Shown piece by piece: positions 47,401-60,500 of a DNA stretch of 64,000 nt (its first letter is position 1; every line of letters begins with the position of its first letter). The DNA is from Scortum barcoo (lineage: Eukaryota; Chordata; Actinopteri; Centrarchiformes; Terapontidae): positions 17,754,643 to 17,818,642 of the forward strand of contig CM041531.1 of assembly GCA_023238725.1 (NCBI GenBank). The letters are read 5' to 3'. The position numbers were made by a program, and so were the translations under genes. The notes below the pieces were generated by a model. It did not search any database and was not told where the DNA came from. It worked only from the letters and a program-made list of their open reading frames with translations.

Positions 47401-50400
47401 GTGGTGTTTGTGGGTGATTTTATTGATTTTAATGTGATTTTTCTTTAACAACGGCGCCACTGGTACATACACACACACAGTCATTACACTTGACAAAATT
47501 AGAGCCAGCAGCGTATAAATGACTTATTTATCCCCTGTTTGTAATTTCATACATCTAAAACAAGCAAAAGTAGCAGTGTTTCTTTTTCATTCAATCAGTT
47601 AAACATCATGGCCAGAATGTACATTTCTATCTGTAGCCAGTATTAAGAAACTTCTACGCTCTTTCATCTTTCTTTATCTCGTACTTAATTTCTGTCTGAA
47701 CTTTGGTAAAACATGAAATAAATTAACTGCAATTACAAGGAGGAATCTAAAACTCTGCAGGCAGACTGCTGACTAGGACCAGAAAGCCAGCATATATGAC
47801 TCGTCATGTTACCGTGGTTTCCTGTAAGTTTGTGTATTTATTTCAAAATATTCTTAGTGGTTTTTTACGTGTATGAACCTGTGAAATCTCCCACCACTCT
47901 GGGAGTGCTGTACTAACCTGTCCAAGCCTAGAAACCTTTGCAGAGCCTGCAATGGTTTGGTTATCTTTGTGGAACAGAGGAGGTGAGGAAAGAAGTTTTC
48001 AGACAAAAACTAAAAACCCATCTTGCTTTATTCAGTTCTTAGCTAGATGTCTCTTCCAATTGGTCGGTTTAATATTTACTACTGCAGTGATCCTTCAATA
48101 TTTTGACAGAGTCCATGAACCCCTTCTGTCCTTTCAACCTTATCCTCACATGTACATTGTGCACTATTGGGGGACAAACAAATTATTGTCAGGGTAACAG
48201 CCACTGGGTTTTCTTCTGACTTATTTTAAGTGTCATTACGACAGGGGACCTCAACTATTCTCTCAATTACATGTGTGTTGTTATGATTTGTGAGGTCAAG
48301 CAAGAGTCACGGCTTGATGTGACTGACTGCATATCAGCCCTTCAAACCGTTCACAAGAGATACAGATTGTTGCTGTGGAATGGGTTCACTCTCAGGTGCA
48401 TTGAGAGGATTGGAAATGTAATTTCTGTTTTGGTATCATTAAACAAAAGCAGCCTCAGGCAAGGCAAAGAAAATGGAGCACAGTGCATTTAGTCTTTCTT
48501 GCACCTAAAAACATTTATCTGTGCAGAAGAATTCTAAGTAGATGTGAACCATCTGATGATTTTCAATGCAAGAGTGAGCACTGAATGTATAAAATTCAAG
48601 TATGTTATGCTCTGCTAATTCTCCTTCCCTCTGTGTCTCTGTGTATGTGGAATCTGATTATCTAGATTTTTATAATTTAATGTTATGCATGTCTTAGTCG
48701 TTGTCTCACTGTGCTTTCATACAGATCTCCAGGATAGAAAACATGTCTCACCTGAGCGAACTGCGAGTATTGAACCTGGCAGGAAACCACATCTCCAGAG
48801 TGGAAAACCTTCAGGGCCTGGATTGTTTGACTGAACTCAACCTACAACACAACTGCATCTCTGTTGTGGTGAGGGGCCTCTTTCTAATTAGCGACAGCTT
48901 AAAGCATTTTATTCAATGCGTGCTCCCTATTGTGCTCTTTCATATAAAAGAAAAGGCACCAACTGTTCACGGTGAACCCAATCTCATTTTCACTGAAGAC
49001 TGAAGTTTCTGCCCCTTCCTTCCCCTTTGTGGAGCTTGTGGGTTTGTACTTTCTTCTATGCAAGTAGGAGTTAGAAATATTAGAAACATGTGTTAAAAGA
49101 TGTTCCAGAAAGTTGAAATACTAGTAGTAGTAGTAGTAGTAGTAGTAGCAGCAGTAAGTAAGACAGTTCCAGGATACAGTATATGCAGACTTATAGGCTA
49201 CTGCCATAGGATTTAATTCTAAAGTCTGCACTGAAGTATCTGTGCTGTGTCTGATCTGTGCACCTTATACTAATGCATCATACACATTTTGTGTTGGCTT
49301 TGTGCTGTAATAATTCTAACCTGAGCACAGTGCTCAGCTCAGGTGTTTAATTTCCTGAGCTGGTGAAGGTCCTGCAGCCGCCGGTGATTAATTCACTGCA
49401 TTATTTGATGAACAAATAAACACTGTCATGCACCCTGACAACTGTTCTTTAGGAAAAATGTTCCCTCAGAGGATAAAAGTGCTAGTAGCTCGCTTCATCT
49501 TTCATCTTCATGTCATTCCTTTGGACTGAGCCCTTTGGATGGTTACAGTTTCACAGTTATGGGATCACACGTAGCAGTTTTTACTGTCACAAAATAACAA
49601 ACACAGAAATTACATCAATAGAATCTTTGTAAAAAAGTCTGTGGTGAAATGTATCTTGATGGTGTTACCCGGGGAGATGTACCTCATTACCCACAACCTC
49701 CCACCGACTTTCTGGCACAGTGAAAGAGAAACTGGATATTCTAAACATGGAAATTCACTCCCTTCGGTTTCTATAGTTTTAATCTGATAAACAGAACAGT
49801 GCATGCCAAAACAGGCCCCTTCATTTGTATGCAAATCCCCTAAGCCCTTTCCTGCTTTTTGGGGGAGAAAATACAAATGGAATCCAACATTGTGTCGTAT
49901 GAACCTTCCTCTCGTCACTCACCCTGTCCTCTGCTGGCAAGTCCTGATTGAGAACCACTTCCAGTCATAATTATCAGATGCAATGTTTTGTTTGGTGCAC
50001 AGGAGAGGAAAAATGCTACTCCTCAGCAGATTTTCTAGCCTCTGTCATTAGTGGTATTTGCTGCCAAGTGCTTGTTTCAGGCACAAAATAAATAACCATC
50101 CTCCAGGTGTCCATGTTTTCCCTTTCATTCAAGGCAGATGAAAAGTGCAATTATGGACTAGAAAAAAATTCTTTGACTGACTTCGATTAAAGGTAAAAAC
50201 TCTCTAAGTTTAAGACTTAATGTTAGGGGGGGGAGTACAGGCCTCTGTTTCCATGTGTTTTGACAATTCAAGGTCATCCTGTAATGCATTTAAACACATA
50301 GATTTTTTGGCACCCTACTTTATTTAATTTGTTTGTTGCAATGAATTCTAGTGCAGTTGTTTTCTCTAAACATCCATTTAAACCCCTTACATTTTGATCG

Positions 50401-51477
50401 AAATGACACTCGAAATGATTCTTACAACACAATCCCTGTTAACACAGGTTCCATTGAGAAATCCCATGGCATTCAGTAAGTGATGCATTTACATTTTTGG
50501 CAGCAAGAACAGTGATTCGTTTGGAAGAGCTGGGCAGTCAGTATGAGCACTGATAAAACAGAAAACGCAAAAAGGCATCACCCAGAGGCAGACTGGCTTA
50601 ATGGATTAGCAGTTTTTCCAACGGGCTTATCTCTGGCTTGTGGGGCCAGTTGTAAGTCAGGCATCACTGCAATTTACAATGTAAAAAATGTAACCCAATT
50701 CTGTTAGTTCTTCGGTTAATTAATCAGCTCCTGTGCATGAGCGAGAAGGGGTTAAAATTAATCACGTCCTCTGAATCCATAATTCCCCCTCTGCTAACAT
50801 TACAAAGGTCTGTTCTACCTTTTTATATACTTTTGAAAATTTGGCGATCTAATGAATTAGCATGCTGCCTTGAAGCCCTGTGGACAATATTAAGATTAAA
50901 ACTTAAACGATCAAAGACAAGGTTCAGGATAACAGCAATAATGATGATTATTAAGGGCAAGAGAATAGAAAGTGTATTGCAAAGCAAGCCTATGTTTGCA
51001 ACTGACTAAACTATTGATTGATAAGTGATCTCTCTTAAGTGCAGCGCAAAAACAACACAGCAGCAAGCTCTTAACACCAGGTTGTGGTCTTACTATTTGG
51101 ACGAGCATTATGCACAGCACCTGCAATTCTAGCAAACAAAACCTGAGGCCAGATGTGCGTCAGCTAAGCTCACACGATTGAAAGGGCAGCCATAAAACCC
51201 ACCAGCTAACAGTCTTTGAACAGCATCCACCCGTACCTGTGTGTTTGTTTGAGCAGCTTTTGTGTTCATTTGCAGTATGGTTTTGCATGCAACAGAGACA
51301 GCGGTGATGAGAGGTAGCTCTGTTTTTGTGGAGTAATGCCTGTAACACCAGAGCTCAGTATGAGTGTGAAAAATGAAGACACACAAACTGTCAGTGATCA
51401 GAGGGTGGAGCTGGGATAAAGAGGTGAAGGCACGGGCACACTGACACATAAACACACCCCTGCAGGCATACTGAGGT

Positions 51478-51523
<46 letters not shown>

Positions 51524-54500
51524 CAACACAGCTGTAGCCAACCTCACATCAGATCCTGTCAGCCGATTGGTTCTGATCAATCAGGTTTTTTGAAAAAGAG
51601 ACCACATTGGTGGGCTATTGTTATGCAGCACATCAGCTCAGTGATGACATCATTCTGTCTGAGACGGGGCTGCTATATTTAGTCTCAGACAGCGTGCAGT
51701 GGCTGCCACTTCACCAGCATCCATACTGGCACAGACAGAGACTCTGGGAGGGTGGAGGGTCAGATTAAGCTAGCACTGGATAGCATGACTTGCAGTTTTT
51801 TAAGAAGAAAGAAACTAAACCAAGGCCCTATATTGTTGAGGTGCAAAGTAAAGCATTACTCAAGCAATCTAGCAAAACTCCCAACAAATTCTTAGTCTCA
51901 ATGCAAATAAAATGAATCACTCTGTCCCAAGAATCATTGTGTCTCCATAAATCAGAAATAACTGTCCATTTGTCTTGCCACTAGAGAGCAATAAGCCTGG
52001 ATTATCAAGTATCAAGAACATATTCAGAAATCACAGAGCAACATGATCATCCCATTTTAGATGTGTTTTCAGGCCACCTGACAAAAGTCCAACATTCACT
52101 TGCCTTTAACCTTCAAGTTTGATTCTAAGAAAAGTGTCTGGATTTCCTTGGGTTGTTCAGCTTTCTTAATCAGCCCTCTCACACGTTTTTTTCACCACCA
52201 TCTTGTGCTTGTCAAGTACTGTGTTGCTGAATGCAGTTTTAATGCAGGAAAAACAACTAATTCTGTCACATTGCAAAGAAACCATTTTAGTACTTTTCTC
52301 TTTTTGCTGTCTGATGATGTAGAAAGCTGAGGTACAAAACAGTTTTCAACAAAGCAGATCTTTAAACAGCCCATGATGAATCCTTATGGATGGTTGAAAG
52401 GTGTGCTGTGTGTCTTGCTCTTTATTTTGTATGGTTGCAAAATGTTTAAAAGTGCATAGCCACTAGTCTACACTAGACAGTGACACTTTAAAAACCTGGA
52501 AAAGAGTTTGTATAAATCCCATTCAATGTCTGACCAGACAGTAAAATTTGCTAAATAAATAAGTAATCAATAACAATTCTAAATGAAGTTAACTGATAAA
52601 TCATAAGTGGGTGCTGTGAAAAAAAAGAATATATAGTGAAATGTGACGTATCACTCATTGTATGCCGAGTACAAAATTTTCCCTGAAATTTTTTTCATTT
52701 CATTAATGCGAGACCTGTTAAGTTTTATTGTTTTGCCTTTACTGTAACACAACACCCTCACACACACACACACACACAGACACACACAGACAAAGGCTCT
52801 CTATAGCATTTGTGCTGATGCTGCATACTGCACTACAGTGAGCATTTTTGCTGTTTTGTGGAATGGCTGGAACAAGGATGAGTAATTGTGAATTATATTT
52901 ATATATTTGTGTGGATGGGGGTTATTGTGATTTTCTAAATGACTCTGTGGTGCAATGCTGTGCTGTTCTCTGCAGAGGAGTTAGCATAACCTAAATGCTA
53001 CGCTGATCTCCTATTTGAATGGAGACCGGCAACAGCTCTGGAGGAGGCTGCGAGGCGGTGGCTGCAATATGGGCGAGCGCTGACGCAGCTCATTCAGACT
53101 GCTGCTGGGAGTGTCCTCTTTGCTTCCAGCATGTGCAACACTGGCCATCCACCCCCACACGCACAGCACAAATCTTGACACCACTGAGCCTGATTTCCTC
53201 CCACTTTGCCATCTGATAAGCTTAAGACGTTGTGGTTGTGACATTGCCGATGTCCCTGTGCATCCTCTTCAGTATGCCAGCTGGCCAGCTGCTGTTCCTC
53301 ACCCCACCCCCTCAGAAAATTCTGCATTGATTTTGATGCTGAGCGTGCCTGATGAGGTAACAACCCCCATCCCAGTCAGTTTGCATTGAATTTACCCTGA
53401 CTATTGTTCTTGTGTGACGAGGTACAGTAGCTACCTGAGCTAGCGTTTGAGCATTTAGAATTAGCCTTCTGCAGCAGGGAATCTCTGCATTAGCGCAGCA
53501 CACACTCTGCTCTCTCTCCCCTCCCCCTTCTCTCTCATGCTCTCTCTCTCTCTCTCCCCTGCCCCTCCTCTCCATGTGCAGACCAGGCAGCGTGCTGTGT
53601 GTGTGTGTGTGTGTGCATGCGCGCAGGGTGGATAGGGATGCTGTATGCTGGAGCTGAGAGCTGCAAGGTGACTGAGAGAATGGAGAGGGATACCGAGCTC
53701 TGACAGTGACGATGCAGTGCCCTCTTCCTGAGCTCGTTCTCCTCTTCACATCCCTCCATCCGTGTCTCTTCCCTCTCCCTCTTTCTCTTTCTCTTTCTCT
53801 TTCTAGACTGAGGTGGACCGCCTTCCCTGCTTGCAGCGCCTCTTTCTCAGCTGCAACAACATCACCAGGTAAGAGCCTGTACCGCTTAACTCCCTCCTCC
53901 CCGCAGAGCTGGGACAGGGATGGTGGCTGGACAGTTCCACGCCAACTCCCTTGGCTCTTGGCAGGGCCTTACCAACAAGCTGCTGGTCAAAAGGCTTGCA
54001 AACACACACATGCACACTCAGACACACACACACACAGTTGCTATGGTGGGGAGTTTTTCTAACCTAGAAAACACCAACCTGGATGTGTCCTTCATTGTAA
54101 GTAAGTAGCTTGCTGTTACCTAAAAATGGGCGTGCCGATATTTTAAAGTTGTTCAGACAACAGAGGGGCAGGCTGAGAGAATGCTCGCTTCCACAGAAAA
54201 TGAATGACACATTTGAAGGTTGAATGAATTCATCAGCAATATTGCTCTTTGAGGGTGTGTAGGATGAATGAGAAGTGTGTTTTGTTGCTTAGTGCAAATG
54301 TTATACACACATATACACACTTTTTCTACTATCTGTTGTCTTTTTTTTACTTTGCTTCTCCCTCTCTGACTCCAGCATGAGGATAGAATTATAGTCAGAG
54401 TTTTCAGTCATAGTTAACTTGTTAAAGCAGCATAACTTTCTCACTAAATAAGGCTGCCTTAAAATAGCTTTGTGTTAGTCTGGAGGAAGGGCCTGTATGT

Positions 54501-57500
54501 TGGATTGGGTGCAGGTCAGTTGTCATTAGCCTCTTCGACCATAGTCACCTTGTGCTGTGATAGATCTGACCTGACGCCTCAAGCCAGCCCTGCTGTTCTT
54601 GTGTCTGTATGATTCTGCATCTGACTGTTTCAGAAGGAATCATGACAAAGAAAGAGACAAAAAACAATCAGTTTGTCTTCCTAAACTCGATGTAAAATTA
54701 TAGAGTGACACTGTATGTAAGTACTGTATGTTTATTTAACTAATTTCCATAATATCATACATATCTTCCATAATATTTTTCTCTTTTTATCACCTTTTAA
54801 TAAAGGCATTTTGATGAAAACTACTCTTTTGAATTGATGCTCACCATGGCAGTTTAGAAACCTGGTGTATGTACATTTTTGAAACTGTTCAGTGCTGATA
54901 GGAAACCAGTTGTGCTCTGTTGCTAGGTAGAGGGACAGAGCACACTCATCTACATGATGCAGTCCGCTTGCCCAGTAGAGGAGTAGAGGACAACACGAAA
55001 AAAATCCTCTTGAATGTTTACAGTTATCATTTTTCTTGTCATCATACAACAGACTTTACCTGAATTGTGTTAGACATTTCATGAAACTGAACTGAAGGCA
55101 GAACTACTAATGTGAAATCAGTAAAGGAAAAGGTGCAGGGATTGTAGTGCTAGGTGAATTTGGAAACTACACAATTTTCAATCACACCCCTTTGGAGCCT
55201 TGATGGCACTTAGTGTGCATGTAGACTTTTCATTACTATGACTATTATTGAGTAGTTTTATCATAGTAACAATACCCAAGAGGGATCATGAAAGCAACAA
55301 TTATGCAAAATGAATGAGATGCAGTCAAGCACCATTGGGATCTCTCACGTGGTCTCTTATAATCACTGTGAAAAACTCCATCTTCATTAATGCCAAAATA
55401 CAATTTTAGCATCTATTATTATTAAGTTATTTTATCTAATGACACAAAGTGTTGTACATGCATGAGACTAATAGAAAAATCAAAATGCCCTCGGTTACTG
55501 CATTATACCTACTGCCATTCTGAGATAAGAAAGAAAAAAATTCAAACTAGCACCACTTTCCGACTCCCTAAATGATATTTGAATTGTGAAATTTAACTTT
55601 GCATTTGTTTGAGCACCAACAGTGTTCCGTAATTGTTGAACTTGCTTTGATAGTTCATCAGAGGTTATTAACTAACCCTCTTTTGCATCCAAAGAAACCT
55701 CTGGCGAGGATCAGGCGGAGTGCAGTGCAATAGGCTCATAAATAGTTCCAGGCAAATGATTCATCAAGGTTATTATCACAAATTAGCAATGATAGAATCT
55801 CCACTGCCTTACATAGCATGACGGTGCTTTTTCATGTCTCCTTTTGCCACAGGCTGATATGTGTAGCAGATTTTCTCTCCTCATTCCCCCCTGAGTAATG
55901 TCAGGCTGCCAGTGTGCCTGCTAAATTACCAGTTTTCATGTCTTGCTTTAGCTTGGCTCCATTTGATCAATGCAGGCCCAGATTAAAGAGTTTAAGTCTC
56001 AAAACATAGATGGAGGAAGTAATTTTGTTGACTTGCTCTGTGGATGACTCTGGCTTCCCAATACTCAGTTAGGTCATCATCGTGAACCATTCAGTGTATC
56101 TTGTTTTAGTATTGAAAATATTTGTGGGTTTGTGTGGCTTTAACTCTCATTCTAAATGTTCTTTCTTTGTGTGTAGTTCTGATCAGCTAGCCTGCCTTGG
56201 AGAGTCACGCTCCCTTTCTGAGCTCACCCTGGATGGGAATCCTGTAGCCCTGGAGACATGGTACAAGCAGGCCGTCCTGCGCTGTGTGCTTCACCTGAGA
56301 CAGCTGGACATGAAGCGCATTACAGTAAGGCAGAATTGTTTAACTCTGTCTGGCACTGCTCAAATGCTGATAATTAAATTTTGTTTCATGTCCCCTCAGA
56401 TACTTTTATTTATTTATGCACATTTAGGACAGCCAGTCACATTACTATCATCTGACAATTATCAAACATGTTAAACAGCCAAGAGGAACACTCATGTACA
56501 GTCATAACTAACTCAAAGCTATACAAATACTCATGCTATACTTTACTTTGATTAGTGGTTATGTTCAGCTAATGGCTGAAAGCAAACCTTAATGTCACTG
56601 TCAGAGCATATGTTCCTGACAGCACTGTGCATGTTGATTCTTGCGTGACTTGACATAAACTTGACTGATGGTACTTGATGATTTCATAGTTCAAAACAAA
56701 GTCTCGATGAGCCTACATAGGCAGTCTCCTATTCACGCCCAGTGGGGCATCTCCAAGCTCCTGTATATCTGGATGATGGCACACTCGTTAGTATTTGTTC
56801 TTTGACACTGGTGCAGTGTTCATCATGTTTTTGGGTGTGTGTAAGAGACATTTACAATACTCATAATGTATATCTAGTCTAATCAAACAATGATTATTCT
56901 CAAGCACAAACATGAAGTCATTGTATTTATACAGCATGCCAGCAAAGTGCTACAGTGAAATATCAGTGCGCTTTTAGAGGCTGTCAAGCAGGGAGTACCC
57001 AGGTCTGAGCTTGTACTTTTAAGGAATCTGTAAGTACCACACACCTTGCCCTCAGAACATACTGCTAATACTTTGAAAAAAAAAAACCCTTGTAACGCCA
57101 ATTTCAACATTTTTCATGTTTTTACTTGAATTATAAGGTAAATGTGATCCTCAACAGGTTTGACAAGTTTCATGATCTCCAGAGCCCATTACACCCCTCC
57201 AACCAACTACTGCCTGCAGCTGTCAATCCTGAAAACAGGGATGGTGTTTTATTTTCAGAGAGTTTACTTTTGGGAGATGCAACATTTTGATTTGACAACC
57301 ACAATGTCAGCCAAGGACTGGAGTTTGCATCTTTCAAACAGTGTCATGATATTGCTGGGGGCAAACTTCGTAGTAGCCACTGAAGATGAATATTTTCCCC
57401 TCCCACTGATTTAGAAAACTTGCACCCTGTGCGCCATGCTGTCAGTAGAAGTTAGATCAGATTATATGTGATAAAATCTATACCTGACTGCTGGCAGATT

Positions 57501-60500
57501 GGCCATTATTTATGAATGAAATTATACTGCAAATGAGGAGATACAGTACTACTGATCTGCTTTGGGCTAAATTAATAAATGTTGTTTTCTGTGGGGATAA
57601 ACAGATGGGAGACAAATTGAAGGAAATGCCAACACAAGTATTTTAGTAAGGTCCCACCCGAACAGCTGCAGTGGTCCTTTGCATTGATTCTCCAAGTCTC
57701 TAAACTCAGATCGAAGGATGAACACCATTCTCAGGAAAGATATTCACTCATTTGGTATTTGTTGGTGGAGAGCGCTGTCTAAAATGTCGCTCCAAAATCT
57801 CCTATTGGTCTTGAACTGGGTTGAGATGGTGACTGTGAGGGCCATAGCATATGAGTCACATAATTTTCATCTTCATTAAACCGTTCAGTGATCCCTTCAG
57901 CTCTATGGACAGAAGAGACCACTCCCATCAGGGTAGAAATGTTTAATCATAGGATAAACTCAGAACAACTTTGTATTGATTTGATTTACACTCTAAGGAG
58001 ACAAGTGGACCCAAACCATGCTTGTTAAATGACCCCATAACAGAGCCATCAGATCTACATTCATTATGTTTTCCTTTAATTTGTCAGACATCAGTATATG
58101 TGCCATTAATTCAAAATTTAAAAATCTAAATCTTAAGTTAAAACAAGGTACATACAGTAGACTGGAGCTTTCTCTGTCTAAGTTGTTAGCAGTTGGCTTA
58201 GAGTCATTATATTTTATTGACTAATGAAACCAATAAGTAATCCCACTCTGATTATTAAATTTACCTGCAAAGAGATTTAATATAAGATGTGTAGCTTTTA
58301 TATAAAACACAACTATTATGCTTGTGGGAATTTATATACCATTTTCAGGAAGTAACTTCAATATGTTTAGAAATGTTTTGAATTTATTATTAAACTGGAA
58401 ATATTCTTGTTGACTGAAACATTAACAGCCAGATAATCAACTTAGTGGACTTTGTGAAGGCTCCTCAAGCAAAGACATTGTTGTTGCTGAAAAATAGCAC
58501 CCTTTGCGATCAATACAGCATTGATTAATTTACAGAGCAGCATACGCACTTAGGTCATTTTTCCCATTAGAAGTTGTTCTTCCTACAAAATGAGTTTAAA
58601 GTAGTAACATACAGGCCTGATGTGTTAATCTGCCTCCACTTGCTGACATCAGTGTCTTGACTCCAGTGAGGCTAGCGTTTTGCCTCTATTGATTGTACTG
58701 GTGCATCGTCTCTTGCTAGCTCATCACAGACCGCTAAATATCCCCCAGCTCTCAGCTGGCACACTCAAATTGTGTTGGCAGCATTGCATTCTGGGAGTTT
58801 TGGCTTTCCCCAACAGCTGGGCTCAGTTGATCCGAGACTGAAAATCAGACAGATAATCCTGTGATGCAGCCGGCTGGTGTGAGAATCTCTCCCATCCTCC
58901 ACAGTGGTCCAGTTCTGGTGTAGAGAACAGTCTTCCTGGCGGCGTCTTTTGTGGTTCCCCTCTCTCTTGAATAATTCAGAACTCATGAATGGAGCGACAC
59001 TCTGATTGCACAAGCTATTTTTTTCAGGACGAGGATCGGCGCATGGCTGGTGTACAGGCTCGAAAAGAGGAGGAGAAGAAGAGGGAGAGTCACAAGCAGA
59101 CCATTCATAAGGTACCATACTGATCTGATTTGATCCTGCTGTCTTTGTCTGCCTGGATTTAGAGTTTAATTATATAGCAAATACACATCAGTGCAACATC
59201 AGTACAACAGCCGACGTTTCAGAGAGTAGACTATTAAGTGTTCTCTAAAACCACTGACGCCTTTTTCACACAATAGATGTTGTATAGTTAGTTAGTTGCA
59301 AAAGTTTAACATACTGGACGGAGATTCATACTGTAGTGTTCTAAACTACCACTGCCACAGTATTACTGATGAGATGTGATTAACATTGTTTTACGTGTCA
59401 TCTGAATGTTATACTGTGTATATGCTGTAGTTTGAATCCAATGCATTTTACAGTACTAGCCAGCATCAGCATAAGCCCTACTTTACCTGTGATCCAGATG
59501 AAATAAAGGTTAAGTGTATATCTGGACAATAACTAACCTCTTTGGCCTCAGTGGTACTTTAAATGTTTCTTTGTGTGTGTGAAGATATATATTGTGCTCC
59601 TGCTGTGTCTACGCTGCAGTGGTTACTCTTGCTGAGAGACGGTCTCTGTGTTGAACACATTGTCTCTCAGTAACCCAATGCCTGCTAATCCCTGGTGTTG
59701 AGAAAATGTTATATTGAATGCCACAGCCATGAGTTTGTAAGGGCAAAGGATTCACTTTGAATTGATACTGACTCACCCCTGCATCGGGGAGTGGCACATT
59801 CCATAAGTGAGCATATCGAAACTACAGCGTGGCCAGGGAAGGACAATTGAAAGAGAAGCGGAAATATTCTCTGCTGCAGGCTAAGGATGTCACTTTTACT
59901 GCTGTTAGAGCCAACTGCAGTTAAGAGTGATATCTGCCAGTAAGGACAGTCAGCAATTTTCATACGCTCTTCAACAACATACTTTATCTTAGAGACAAGC
60001 AAGGCAGGAGGTATAGTTTTGCCAGTGATTATGTCAAGATAAACAGAGTTTCCCATCATGCCCTCTGTGTTCTGCTCAAGAGAATTGCCACTTGAAACCA
60101 GCTCTGTCCTTTTTTTGTTTGTGTGTGTGTGTGTTGTGTTCATCAAGGAGAAGCGGCGTTTGGCGATTCGTAATGCAGCACAGCAGTGGGAGGGCGTTAG
60201 GGCCTGCCTGGAGCTGCCACCAACAAATGGTGCTAAGGAAGAAGTTAGTCCAGAGAACAGCCCTGCCCACAGCCCCGCCCAGACCAATGGCCTTGCACAG
60301 GAGCCTTCTCCAGATGAACCCAAGTATGCAGGAGATGAAATCGCTTAAAGCACATTTTCAGAACTAAAACAGTCACATAAGTCACCAGTGTTATATGTGA
60401 CTTGTGTCTGTTTGGTCCAAAGCGAGTTGTGCTTCCAGTAATGGAACCATGGTTGGTGTGGTTTAGATCTGCATAATTTAAACACCTCAGATCAGTTATA

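Larger units (their letters stand above)
48869..53806 (+). other. lrrc49 intron 9
   Basis: A 4.9 kb intron rich in microsatellites: (TAG)n at 49121-49150, (CA)n at 51479-51520 and 52758-52788, CT-rich at 53510-53560 and (GT)n at 53595-53615. No exon seen. Confidence 0.6.

Noticed and set aside
51129..51521. Minus-strand open frame starting with alternating Cys-Val
   Set aside because: The start is the translated (CA)n microsatellite; no real protein evidence.
53312..53749. Minus-strand open frame of 145 codons
   Set aside because: Composition is driven by CT and GT repeats (RERERE- and HTHTHT-type runs); not protein-like.
59709..60323. Minus-strand open frame of 204 codons
   Set aside because: Its first 59 codons are antisense to lrrc49 exon 13 and the next part runs through the GT repeat at the acceptor (giving HTHT residues). 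No recognised domain, promoter or splice context; chance is the simplest reading.
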